Assembly: GCA_964565935.1 (NCBI GenBank)
Contig: CAZMGW010000021.1
Location: forward strand, 1-18,843
From: JBAXAM01 sp964565935
Lineage (GTDB): Bacteria > Pseudomonadota > Gammaproteobacteria > UBA9339
Direction: 5' to 3'
Length of the DNA: 18,843 nt
How positions within the stretch are numbered: the stretch's first letter is position 1; each line of letters begins with the position of its first letter. Both the position numbers and the translations under genes were made by a program. The notes beneath the pieces were generated by a model that saw only the letters and a program-made list of their open reading frames with translations, ran no database searches and was not told where the DNA came from. This document shows, one piece after another, positions 1 to 6,896 of this stretch.

Positions 1-295
1 GTAAGGATCGGGCAATTAAGCGTTGAATTTCTTGGGTGCGGCCAGCTTGTTTACCTCGCGTCGCTTCGCGGTCAGTGCGTGTGTTGGTGGCTCGGGGTAA
101 CATGCCATATTCCGCAGTTAGCCAGCCTTGCCCGGTGTTTTTGAGAAATTTTGGCACGCCCGCAGTTACCGATGCAGTGCACAATACTTTGGTATCACCA
201 AATTCCACGAGCGTTGAACCCTCGGCGTGTTTGGTGTAATTGCGGGTAATTTTTATGTCTCGTAATTCATTGAAAGCTCGATTGCTAGGGCGCAT
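1..295 (-). CDS. rph: Ribonuclease PH, N-terminal part (cut by window edge)
   Basis: RNase PH is a phosphate-dependent 3'-5' exoribonuclease that trims the 3' ends of tRNA precursors. The first 98 codons are present and read leftwards; the gene continues beyond position 1. The translation begins MRPSNRAFNELRDIKITRNY and carries the family blocks LVEFGDTKVLCTASV, GWLTAEYGMLPRAT and GRTQEIQRLIARSL, which align closely with proteobacterial RNase PH. The ATG at 295-293 is preceded by GGAGA at a normal distance, and the protein starts where the family starts. It is divergent from yicC with a gap of about 92 bp; the rph/yicC neighbourhood is common in gammaproteobacteria. The phosphate-binding and C-terminal regions lie outside the window, so integrity of the gene cannot be judged. 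Confidence 0.95.
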   Translation of the reverse strand, partial: MRPSNRAFNELRDIKITRNYTKHAEGSTLVEFGDTKVLCTASVTAGVPKFLKNTGQGWLTAEYGMLPRATNTRTDREATRGKQAGRTQEIQRLIARSL

Positions 296-387
296 GGTGG
301 TTCTCCAATTAAATAATAAACTTTTTGTTGCTGTTAGAATAGCTAAATAGTAACTTAAGGTGAAATTAATCTAAAGAGGTTTTGAAT

Positions 388-1254
388 ATGATTCACAGCA
401 TGACCACATTTGCGAGATTTTCAGATCAGGGTGATTGGGGTATGGCGACCTGGGAAATTCGTGCAGTTAATCATCGTTATTTTGATTGCACCATTAAAAT
501 GCCAGAGATTTTGCGATCGCTTGAAACCAATATCAGACTGCAATTGCAGCAACAACTGCATCGTGGGCGTATTGAATGCATGTTGAGGTTTCAACCAGGA
601 GAGCAGAGCGGTTTGAATTTAATGCTGAATACTAGTTTGGTGAAGAAATTGGCGGATGCTATTGGTGAGGTAAAAACTTTTTTACCAACAGCGCCAGAAG
701 TTGATCCGATGAAGATTTTGTCGTGGCCGCAAGTTTTGCAAACGGTTGAAGCAGATGCCGAGTCAGTGCATAAAATAATTTTGCAACTGTTCGAAAAAAC
801 GCTGGTAGATTTGATCGCTGCACGTGAGCGAGAGGGCGCGGCATTAGCGGAAATAATTAAAAATAAATTGCAGGAAGTTTTGATTATAGCGGGCAAAGTG
901 AAAAACAAAATCCCGCAGGTATTGGCGGATCAACGCGCAAAGATCGTGGCGCGGCTAGAAGAAATAAAGAGTGGGTTAGACCAAGCGCGTTTAGAGCAGG
1001 AAATGGTTTATCTTGCGCAAAGGATTGATGTTGCCGAGGAGCTAGATCGTTTGGAAACGCACTGCAAAGAAATTAAGCGGATATTAACTACTGGCGGTAA
1101 TGTTGGTAAGAGGCTTGATTTTTTGATGCAAGAGTTAAATCGAGAAGCCAATACGCTATCATCAAAGTCGGTTGATGTTGAAGTAACGCAAGCTGCGGTA
1201 GTGTTAAAGGTGTTAATCGAACAAATGCGCGAGCAGGTGCAGAATATAGTTTAG
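388..1254 (+). CDS. yicC: YicC family endoribonuclease
   Basis: This 288-residue protein aligns end to end with E. coli YicC (about 287 residues). It starts MIHSMTTFARF, has the N-terminal signature WEIRAVNHRYFD, and has the conserved C-terminal blocks LAQRIDVAEELDRLETH and GKRLDFLMQELNREANTL, ending VLIEQMREQVQNI. YicC/YloC proteins are ring-forming endoribonucleases; in E. coli YicC has been linked to turnover of the small RNA RyhB (family knowledge). The reading frame also opens at a TTG six bases upstream, but the ATG at 388 matches the family N-terminus and follows an AAGAGG ribosome-binding site at about 373-379. It is divergent from rph, which also processes RNA. No clear terminator is visible after it. 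Confidence 0.95.
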   Translation: MIHSMTTFARFSDQGDWGMATWEIRAVNHRYFDCTIKMPEILRSLETNIRLQLQQQLHRGRIECMLRFQPGEQSGLNLMLNTSLVKKLADAIGEVKTFLPTAPEVDPMKILSWPQVLQTVEADAESVHKIILQLFEKTLVDLIAAREREGAALAEIIKNKLQEVLIIAGKVKNKIPQVLADQRAKIVARLEEIKSGLDQARLEQEMVYLAQRIDVAEELDRLETHCKEIKRILTTGGNVGKRLDFLMQELNREANTLSSKSVDVEVTQAAVVLKVLIEQMREQVQNIV

Positions 1255-1290
1255 TTTAAGCGCGTATTTGATGGCACAAGGCACAATTAT

Positions 1291-1319
1291 TTGTTGTTTG
1301 TCTTTTGCCAGAGTATTAT
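1291..1319 (+). promoter_or_regulatory. Putative sigma-70 promoter for the lipase-like gene
   Basis: TTGTTG (1291-1296) and TATTAT (1314-1319) are separated by 17 bp, about 57 bp before the ATG of the lipase-like gene. A small palindrome ATTACGTAAT follows at 1323-1332. The match is good but unproven. It suggests that the lipase-like gene has its own promoter rather than depending on yicC transcription. Confidence 0.45.
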
Positions 1320-1375
1320 TATATTACGTAATAAGCTTACCCCCATAATTCAAGGTAATAACACGAGGCCATATT

Positions 1376-3847
1376 ATGAGTACCTTATCAAAACAGATAT
1401 CAGAAGCTATTTCAAAACATCAGTCGTCTTATGCGCAAAGGACAAAAGAGGCGCTTAATTTATCAAAAAAAGCTCTAGGAGCATTCGACCATAGTTTATT
1501 AGCGCAGATAATTGTCTCTCAAGATGAAGGCGATAATTTTAGTAAAGCCTTGGCTGGTGAGAGGAAATCGGAAAAAACACAAGTTACTCTTGCAGGTAGT
1601 GGCGTTTCCATTGCTCAGGAGACAGAAATTGTTGACCATGGTAGCGGCACAATAGACCCTAGACAGGTAACACTTTCCAGCGGGGCGACTAGCGTTTTAC
1701 TTAAGCCACCAAAGCAGCTTACAAACAGAATAGGTAAGGTGTATCGTAAAAAAACAATAGGGAATGAAGGGTATGAGGCTATTAAAGAATATGATGATGC
1801 GGAAGGTAAAAAAGATTCCGTAGATGTTTATTTGTTTTCTGGTAAGACAGGGGTAATCGAAGGACAGAGCGGTGCTGTCTCCACTATGGGCCAGGTCGCA
1901 TACGATAGAGAGAAAAATGAAATAGTTATTTCCTTTAGATGTAGTAGGCAGTCTTCTGTTGCTGGGGTGCTGGAGGGGGCGGTTTTGGATTCGGTTAATA
2001 GTGATTGGAAAACTAATGGGAATATGTACAAAGTAGACTCATTTCCAGAAATAGCTGCTGGAGGAAAAATCGTTAGTAGTTTTGCTAACGCATATTTATC
2101 CTGTCGACCAGAGTTGATTGAAATCATCAAGACAATTCGAAAAGAGAATCCTAAGGCTAATTTATTATTTGATGGATATAGTTTGGGTGGGGCATTGGCT
2201 ACCGTTGGATGGCTTGATGCACAGACAGGAACGCTTGCTAATGAATTGGGTGATGATAATGAAGCCAAAGATATGTGTAGAGGGGCCGAATGTTTCGCAA
2301 TTGCTACCCCATATGTTTGTAGCAAGGAGGCGATCGATAAGATTAATGCGCTCGAAGGTCCTAATAAAGTGCCGCCAGGTAAATATCATCGAGTTTATTA
2401 TAAAAATGATCTGGTGGGGTTTGGTGGAAATCTTCTAAGGGTGCTCAAAGGAAAGTGGGGATGGGGTAAAGACCCAGAGCTTTTACAACATATTCAATCT
2501 CCCATTGCTGCTAATATAAATCTAGGGATTTGTAAGGGATTAGGAATACCTGCTGCTATGAGTGCTCCGCATGAGTTCTATCTGCAATCTGAAGATGTCC
2601 AAAGAAAAGCAGGTGTTCCTGAGAGCAAAATAGAAAGACTTTGGAACAGCTTAAATAAGAATATGGAAATTGTCCATTCGAGAAGCTTTGCTAAGAAGTC
2701 TCTTAGCAAGGAAGATGCGGCGCAAATTGCCAGTCAATATGATTATAACTATGTTATTAAATCGGCTATAAAGCGGGCAAGGCTTAATATAAAAGACAGT
2801 GAATTAAAGCAGTATGTTCATGCAGGGGAGCAAATGTTTGAAAGGCTCAATAAAAAGCCACCTGAAAACGAGGAGGAGTTTGAGGCATTTAAACAAATGC
2901 TAACCAATCTAACTAAAGAATTCGGATCTAAAGCCATATCCAATGAAAGTGAAGGTTTACCCAAAAGAAATAAACAAAGTGAGGCACGAGCTTGTTACTC
3001 TAATTTAATTATTGGGGTATTAAATGTTAGGCTTAGACTCATTGACGGAGTAATTAATTGGTTTGAATTTAAGAAAAGCAAAGCAAATGGTAAATCAGAG
3101 AGCTTATTAGGACAAGGCATTAAGAGATTGAAGAAACTTAGTGAAAAAATAGCGATACTTCGTGATAAGCAGGCGGCTAAATCACACCGTAAAGCACGCC
3201 TTACTGCAGCAGATCTCCAAGAAATAGAAAGTGGTTTTAAGGAGGCTGTTGCAGGGGTTGGTAGGGAGGAGGTTTGTAATCAGGGGGTCGAAAGTTTAGA
3301 GAATGCGGCTGAATTTATGGGAGAAGGAGGGCCATTGGGTCCCACAAGCGATCCTACAAGCAAAGAAGAAGCTTCGAGGTCAATAGAACAACTAGAAGAC
3401 CAGGTCAAAAACTCGACAAAAGATGTGGAGGCGGCTGCAAAGGCCCCTAATAACAATATTACGATTATTTCTGGAGTGGTCTTTCCATTGGGGCGCGCTG
3501 TGGTGGGTATTGCAAAATGTTTAAATGATTTTCGTAAGGACTTTCTCTATGTTTTTAGTCCGATTAGTAAATGTCAGGAAATTATTAACAGCACACTCAA
3601 GGAATATTCAAAAGTACTTGCGAAAACCGATTTTAATGAATTTAGTAAGGCAATGAAAGAAAGAAAAAAGCCGACGGTTGATGTGGCTCAGGAAAGAAAA
3701 GGTCCGGCGGTTAGTGCAGGTAAAGAAAGAAAAGAGCTTGGTGATGGAAAAACATTTGAAGAGATACGGGAAATGTGGAAAGAAAGAAGCAAAGCTGATC
3801 GGCGGCCAGTGGCCACAGGAAAAAAGGGGCCAATAGTGAGCGCGTAA
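1376..3847 (+). CDS. Class 3 lipase-like protein with long helical C-terminal half; effector candidate
   Basis: This 823-residue protein has an alpha/beta-hydrolase fold of the fungal/class 3 lipase type in its first half. Visible signatures are the oxyanion-loop block IVISFRCS (residues 183-190, like the family FRGT), SDW at 209-211, the nucleophile elbow DGYSLGGALA with Ser269, an ND.V block giving the likely acid Asp345, and His399 in APHEFY as the likely base. Residues 400-823 match no family I recognise: they are charged and mostly helical, with two moderately hydrophobic stretches near 541-563 and 692-716. The C-terminus holds degenerate 11-residue repeats (ERKKPTVDVAQ, ERKGPAVSAGK, ending KKGPIVSA). 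There is no signal peptide. ATG 1376 follows a GAGG. A cytosolic or secreted phospholipase/lipase is the likely activity; type IV secretion into a host is inference only. It sits alone between housekeeping genes, which fits an accessory insertion. Confidence 0.75.
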   Translation: MSTLSKQISEAISKHQSSYAQRTKEALNLSKKALGAFDHSLLAQIIVSQDEGDNFSKALAGERKSEKTQVTLAGSGVSIAQETEIVDHGSGTIDPRQVTLSSGATSVLLKPPKQLTNRIGKVYRKKTIGNEGYEAIKEYDDAEGKKDSVDVYLFSGKTGVIEGQSGAVSTMGQVAYDREKNEIVISFRCSRQSSVAGVLEGAVLDSVNSDWKTNGNMYKVDSFPEIAAGGKIVSSFANAYLSCRPELIEIIKTIRKENPKANLLFDGYSLGGALATVGWLDAQTGTLANELGDDNEAKDMCRGAECFAIATPYVCSKEAIDKINALEGPNKVPPGKYHRVYYKNDLVGFGGNLLRVLKGKWGWGKDPELLQHIQSPIAANINLGICKGLGIPAAMSAPHEFYLQSEDVQRKAGVPESKIERLWNSLNKNMEIVHSRSFAKKSLSKEDAAQIASQYDYNYVIKSAIKRARLNIKDSELKQYVHAGEQMFERLNKKPPENEEEFEAFKQMLTNLTKEFGSKAISNESEGLPKRNKQSEARACYSNLIIGVLNVRLRLIDGVINWFEFKKSKANGKSESLLGQGIKRLKKLSEKIAILRDKQAAKSHRKARLTAADLQEIESGFKEAVAGVGREEVCNQGVESLENAAEFMGEGGPLGPTSDPTSKEEASRSIEQLEDQVKNSTKDVEAAAKAPNNNITIISGVVFPLGRAVVGIAKCLNDFRKDFLYVFSPISKCQEIINSTLKEYSKVLAKTDFNEFSKAMKERKKPTVDVAQERKGPAVSAGKERKELGDGKTFEEIREMWKERSKADRRPVATGKKGPIVSA

Positions 3848-3919
3848 TGTGTATTAGTTTTGGTTTTTACGAATGGTATAGATTAGTGAGGTGAGTGCGG
3901 CGATTGTGACTTTTTTGAG

Positions 3920-4486
3920 TTATGTGAATTGTATTTTGTCCATTGCCACATCCCATGATTTGGGCGCAAATTCTACATGCTGCCACTCATGCCCCACGCC
4001 AAGCAGATAAGATTTGGCTTCAGGGTTTTGTTTTTTAAACGCAAAGGCTCGATCATAGCAACCGGCTCCATGCCCAAGGCGGAAGTTATCAGCGCTAAAA
4101 CCAACCAGCGGAACAATCACTAAATCTAAATCCTGTGGCGCGATAATTTTTTCCAAGCAAATCTCTGGTTCTGGAATTTTATATTTTGAAATTGTTAATT
4201 CGTCGTGTTCTTGGAATTTAACGAATTGTAAATAATGTTCTGTATTTGGATTGAAGACTGGTAAATAGCAGTTTTTTCCGTGCAGCCAAATGGTTTTAAT
4301 AATCGGCCAAACATCGATTTCGTTTTCAATTGGAATGTAGCAGGCTATATTTTGGCTGCGGGTGAATATTTCACTTTCTACGATTTTAGTTGTTATTTTT
4401 TGCGAAGTGGCAGCGCAAAGATCTGGAGAAAGGTTTTGTAGTTTTGTTCTAAGTTGTTGCCGAAGGTGTTTTAAATCTTGTGACAT
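3920..4486 (-). CDS. ygfA: 5-formyltetrahydrofolate cyclo-ligase
   Basis: 5-FTHF cyclo-ligase (also called Fau or MTHFS) uses ATP to convert 5-formyl-THF to 5,10-methenyl-THF, returning stored folate to one-carbon metabolism. The 188-residue product has the usual length. It contains the early basic helix (LRQQLRTKL, residues 8-16), the substrate region CYIPIENEIDVWPI (residues 49-62), and the signature LVGFSADNFRLGHGAGCYDR (residues 127-146), a form of the family RLGyGgGyYDR block. The frame opens 18 bases earlier at a TTG, but the ATG at 4486-4484 with GGAG 10 nt upstream gives a normal N-terminus (MSQDLKHLRQQ). It lies directly downstream of 6S RNA, as in E. coli, where the two are co-transcribed. 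Its GGAG lies in the 3' strand of the 6S terminal stem. Confidence 0.93.
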   Translation of the reverse strand: MSQDLKHLRQQLRTKLQNLSPDLCAATSQKITTKIVESEIFTRSQNIACYIPIENEIDVWPIIKTIWLHGKNCYLPVFNPNTEHYLQFVKFQEHDELTISKYKIPEPEICLEKIIAPQDLDLVIVPLVGFSADNFRLGHGAGCYDRAFAFKKQNPEAKSYLLGVGHEWQHVEFAPKSWDVAMDKIQFT

Positions 4487-4496
4487 TATAAAAAAA

Positions 4497-4676
4497 CTCC
4501 GCAATACCGCTGCAAGTTGCGTTCTGAACCCAAATGTTTATAGGCGGGTCTCTCGGTAACGTTTCAGGCTTCCTACGGATTAACGCAGGTATGCACAACG
4601 ACGTTAGCTCGCAAAACCCATTACGCAAATTTATAGGTTCAAAAATTTAATTCCCGCTGGCATGTATTGCAGAGCG
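4497..4676 (-). ncRNA. ssrS: 6S RNA
   Basis: 6S RNA binds sigma-70 RNA polymerase as a mimic of an open promoter and shifts transcription in stationary phase. The roughly 180-nt gap between zapA and ygfA, read on the minus strand, shows the expected design. An 11-bp terminal stem pairs CTCTGCAATAC at the 5' end (4674-4664) with GTATTGCGGAG at the 3' end (4507-4497), with a single G-U pair. The conserved GAAGCCTGAAACG segment (GAAGCCT at 4572-4566) corresponds to GAAGCCTTAAAACTG of E. coli 6S. The synteny zapA - ssrS - ygfA is the classic gammaproteobacterial arrangement. The 5' end is placed from the promoter and the stem. The exact ends are estimates. Confidence 0.9.
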
Positions 4677-4683
4677 TAAAAAA

Positions 4684-4712
4684 ATTATACGCTTTTTGCT
4701 AAAGTCTGACAA
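4684..4712 (-). promoter_or_regulatory. 6S RNA promoter inside the end of zapA
   Basis: On the minus strand, TTGTCA (4712-4707) and a perfect TATAAT (4689-4684) are separated by 17 bp, placing the start site at about 4676, exactly at the 5' strand of the 6S terminal stem. The -35 box and spacer lie in the last codons of zapA, and the -10 box overlaps its TAA stop codon (4687-4685). This is a near-consensus sigma-70 promoter. Confidence 0.8.
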
Positions 4713-4990
4713 AGTTTGTTTTTTAAATTAAGCAACCGTTTGTTTAGATCACAAATATGAGATTGTGATTGTTGTTTTTCGCGTATTAATTCGTGGACAA
4801 CATTTAAAGCCGCGGTGATGGCAACGCGGTCGATAGGTATGAGCCTATTTCCCTGATAAGTCTCTCGCATTTTGCTGTCGAGATAAGCAGCGGCTTCTTG
4901 GAGTTCAGCAATGTTGTTTTTTGGACACTTGATTCTAAACTCCCGGTCCATAATGTGAATAGCTACTGTATCGGCTATTGAGTCGGGCAT
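4685..4990 (-). CDS. zapA: Cell division protein ZapA
   Basis: ZapA binds FtsZ and bundles its protofilaments at the Z ring. The 101-residue product has the family layout: an N-terminal beta region (DTVAIHIMDREFRIKCP, like VDIQIFGRSLRVNCP of E. coli), then AAAYLDSKMRE, the helix-start block DRVAITAALNVVHELIREK, and a C-terminal coiled coil. The start at 4990 aligns with the E. coli start. It overlaps the preceding zapB-like gene by 16 nt, so the two are probably translationally coupled. The 3' end carries the 6S RNA promoter, which constrains its last codons. Confidence 0.9.
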   Translation of the reverse strand: MPDSIADTVAIHIMDREFRIKCPKNNIAELQEAAAYLDSKMRETYQGNRLIPIDRVAITAALNVVHELIREKQQSQSHICDLNKRLLNLKNKLCQTLAKSV

Positions 4991-5190
4991 GATAACTCGT
5001 CTTGTAGTTGCAGGATTATTGTTTTTAGTGATGCTGCCATCTGTTTCTTTTTTTCCAAGAGTGAAGCGCGTTCTTGGCTCAAATGGGTTACTTTTTTATG
5101 CAGCGAGCTGTTTTCGATAGTTAGTTGTTGAAAATGTTCGATGAAACTATCTATTTGTGATTCCAAACTGTCAAACTCGGATTCGGTCAT
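4975..5190 (-). CDS. Small ZapB-like coiled-coil protein (TIGR02449-type)
   Basis: This 71-residue protein is almost entirely one coiled coil: heptads of leucine, isoleucine and valine run through SLESQIDSFIEHF, LTIENSSLHKKVTHL and LKTIILQLQDEL. It lacks a signal peptide or membrane segment. A short coiled-coil gene immediately before zapA is common in gammaproteobacteria and is annotated there as TIGR02449 or ZapB-like. A role at the Z ring together with ZapA is inferred from position and form, not shown by sequence identity. ATG 5190-5188 follows a near-consensus promoter, and the gene overlaps zapA by 16 nt. Confidence 0.75.
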   Translation of the reverse strand: MTESEFDSLESQIDSFIEHFQQLTIENSSLHKKVTHLSQERASLLEKKKQMAASLKTIILQLQDELSCPTQ

Positions 5191-5235
5191 AATGTTGTGG
5201 GTGATTAGTATTTTTTATATACAACAGCTAATGCT

Positions 5236-5264
5236 AATATATTGCTTTTATGGGGTCTGGTCAA
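5236..5264 (-). promoter_or_regulatory. Sigma-70 promoter of the zapB-like/zapA operon
   Basis: On the minus strand, TTGACC (5264-5259) and TATATT (5241-5236) are separated by exactly 17 bp, predicting a start near 5229 and a leader of about 39 nt before the zapB-like ATG. The -35 box lies just upstream of, and the promoter faces away from, the pepP start at 5280. Confidence 0.65.
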
Positions 5265-5279
5265 ATTTCTAAAGGTTTT

Positions 5280-6563
5280 ATGCAAAATAAAGAGTTCAAA
5301 TCGCGGCGCAGTAAATTATTAAAACAGCTTGGCTCTAATGGGATTGCCATCGCTTTTGCGGCTAAAGAATGTATTCGTAGCGGCTCAGAATGCTACCCCT
5401 ATCGCCAAAACAGCGATTTTTATTATTTAACAGGGTTTGCTGAACCCGAAGCAATCGCGGTTTTTTCTCCTGGGCGGAAAGAGGGCGAGTTTGTTTTGTT
5501 CAATCGAGAGAGTGACCCAGCAAAAGAGATTTGGCATGGTTCGTGTGTTGGGCAGGAAAAGGCTTGCCGCGAATTTGGTGCAGATCAGGCTTTTTCTATC
5601 GCCGAAGTTGATGCCATATTACCGCAGTTATTAGCCGGGCGAGAACGGATCTATTTTAATATTGGCCATGATCGTGATTTTGACTCGAGGGTTGATTCTT
5701 GGATCGATCAGGCGCAAAAGCCACATCAATTGATCAATATAGAAGAAATTTTGCATGAAATGCGTCTTAAAAAAAGCCAGCCTGAAATAGAGTTAATGCG
5801 TAAAGCGGCAGAAATTACTGCAGAGGGCTATTTAAGAGCTATGCGTAAATGTCGGCCTGGAATCCATGAGTTTGAGCTGGAGTCAGAATTATTGTACGAA
5901 TTTATGCGTCTTGGGGGGCGTTATGAGTCTTTCAAAACCATAGTTGGTGGCGGCGCAAATGCGTGTACGCTTCATTACTCAAAAAACGCTGACAAGTTGA
6001 TTGACGGTGATTTGGTGCTTGTGGATGCAGGAGCTGAATATAAATTTTATTCCGCTGATGTTTCACGTACGCTTCCAGTTAATGGTAGATTTACGCCGGA
6101 ACAGCGAGCCATATATGAAGCGGTATTAGAGGCACAGCTTGAGGTAATCCGTCAAATTCGCCCTGGGATAAGGTTTAATAGGTTACAGTTAATTGCCGAG
6201 CGGGTGCTTACTGAGAATTTAGTGAAACTTGGGCTTTTGAAAGGAAATGTAGAAGATTTAATCGCAGCCCAATCCTGCAAACAATTTTTTATGCACAAAA
6301 TTGGTCATTGGCTTGGGCTTGATGTTCATGATGTTGGTAAATACCATATTGATGATGAGTGGCGGGTTTTGGAGCCTGGTATGGTGCTTACGGTTGAACC
6401 CGGTATTTACGTCACGCCAAGTATTTCTTCGATAGACGATAAATGGCGCAATATTGGGGTTAGGATAGAAGACGAGGTTTTAGTTACAGAAAGTGGATGT
6501 GATGTTTTAACTGAAATGATACCGAAGACTGCATTAGAAGTTGAAGTAGTAATGAAAGGATAA
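5280..6563 (+). CDS. pepP: Xaa-Pro aminopeptidase (aminopeptidase P)
   Basis: PepP is a dinuclear-metal (Mn) peptidase of family M24 that removes an N-terminal residue preceding proline. The 427-residue product matches E. coli PepP throughout: SECYPYRQNSDFYYLTGFAEPEA in the N-terminal creatinase-like domain, then the pita-bread domain with ligands Asp249 and Asp260 (VDAGAEYKFYSADVSRT), His343 (HKIGHWLGLDVHDVG), Glu373 (TVEPGIY) and Glu397 (VRIEDEVLV). His232 in LHYSKN is also conserved. An ATG exists at 5250 without a ribosome-binding site; ATG 5280 follows AAAGG and gives the family N-terminus (MQNKEFKSRRSKLL), so it is preferred. Unlike E. coli, no ygfB lies between it and zapA and no ubiH/ubiI follows it. 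Confidence 0.95.
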   Translation: MQNKEFKSRRSKLLKQLGSNGIAIAFAAKECIRSGSECYPYRQNSDFYYLTGFAEPEAIAVFSPGRKEGEFVLFNRESDPAKEIWHGSCVGQEKACREFGADQAFSIAEVDAILPQLLAGRERIYFNIGHDRDFDSRVDSWIDQAQKPHQLINIEEILHEMRLKKSQPEIELMRKAAEITAEGYLRAMRKCRPGIHEFELESELLYEFMRLGGRYESFKTIVGGGANACTLHYSKNADKLIDGDLVLVDAGAEYKFYSADVSRTLPVNGRFTPEQRAIYEAVLEAQLEVIRQIRPGIRFNRLQLIAERVLTENLVKLGLLKGNVEDLIAAQSCKQFFMHKIGHWLGLDVHDVGKYHIDDEWRVLEPGMVLTVEPGIYVTPSISSIDDKWRNIGVRIEDEVLVTESGCDVLTEMIPKTALEVEVVMKG

Positions 6564-6650
6564 TGAAAAATAACTCTTGGTTATTAAGTAAAAAAGGGTG
6601 GTATTTTTTTTATGTATTTGGCGCTATCTATTGGAAAAATAACAAAACAC

Positions 6651-6678
6651 TTGCCTAGACCCTTTTTTTTGTTACAAT
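6651..6678 (+). promoter_or_regulatory. Putative sigma-70 promoter of the first LbtU-type porin
   Basis: TTGCCT (6651-6656) and TACAAT (6673-6678) are separated by 16 bp, predicting a start near 6685. That leaves an untranslated leader of about 210 nt before the porin ATG at 6897. The region 6564-6650 between pepP and this promoter shows only a weak hairpin (AATAAC/GTTATT, 6569-6585) without a T-run. Confidence 0.55.
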
Positions 6679-6684
6679 AGTTCT

Positions 6685-6896
6685 CGTATCGGTCAGTTTA
6701 TTGGCTGATAGTTTTTGGGGTTCGCTGCGAGAATCGGTACCGATTTGTTGAAACAGCGAATACATCAAAACAGACGCACTTGTGTATGAGTTTGCACAAA
6801 GCTCTGGTGAAAATAGCGCTTTTTTATCGGAATAGATGGTGCGCTGTTTTGAGACCATGATTCCAAATTTAAATTTAAATTAGGAGAAATAAAAGG
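6685..6896 (+). promoter_or_regulatory. Structured 5' leader of the first porin
   Basis: Three hairpins can be drawn in the predicted leader. The first pairs 6687-6696 with 6701-6710 (TATCGGTCAG / TTGGCTGATA, 10 bp including G-U pairs, loop TTTA) and is followed by GTTTTT. The second pairs TTCGCTG (6721-6727) with CAGCGAA (6754-6760) and encloses the perfect palindrome AATCGGTACCGATT (6732-6745). The third pairs AAATAGCGC (6811-6819) with GCGCTGTTT (6841-6849). The segment ends in an A/T palindrome near 6866-6880 and a TAGGAGA ribosome-binding site. No known riboswitch class was recognised. A minus-strand 67-codon frame across it is not credible as a gene. Confidence 0.45.

Noticed and set aside
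36..239. Plus-strand open frame of 67 codons
   Set aside because: It is antisense to the clearly conserved rph coding sequence.
382..387. TTG start for yicC two codons before the ATG
   Set aside because: The ATG at 388 matches the family N-terminus and has better ribosome-binding-site spacing.
1828..2325. Minus-strand open frame of 165 codons inside the lipase-like gene
   Set aside because: It is antisense to a region with strong lipase motifs and its translation resembles no known protein.
5250..5279. Upstream ATG for pepP
   Set aside because: There is no ribosome-binding site before it; the ATG at 5280 follows AAAGG and matches the E. coli N-terminus.
6569..6585. Hairpin AATAAC/GTTATT after pepP as a terminator
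   Set aside because: The stem is weak and AT-only, and no T-run follows.
6655..6858. Minus-strand open frame of 67 codons in the porin leader
   Set aside because: It runs antisense through the predicted promoter and hairpins, and has no recognisable similarity or clear ribosome-binding site.
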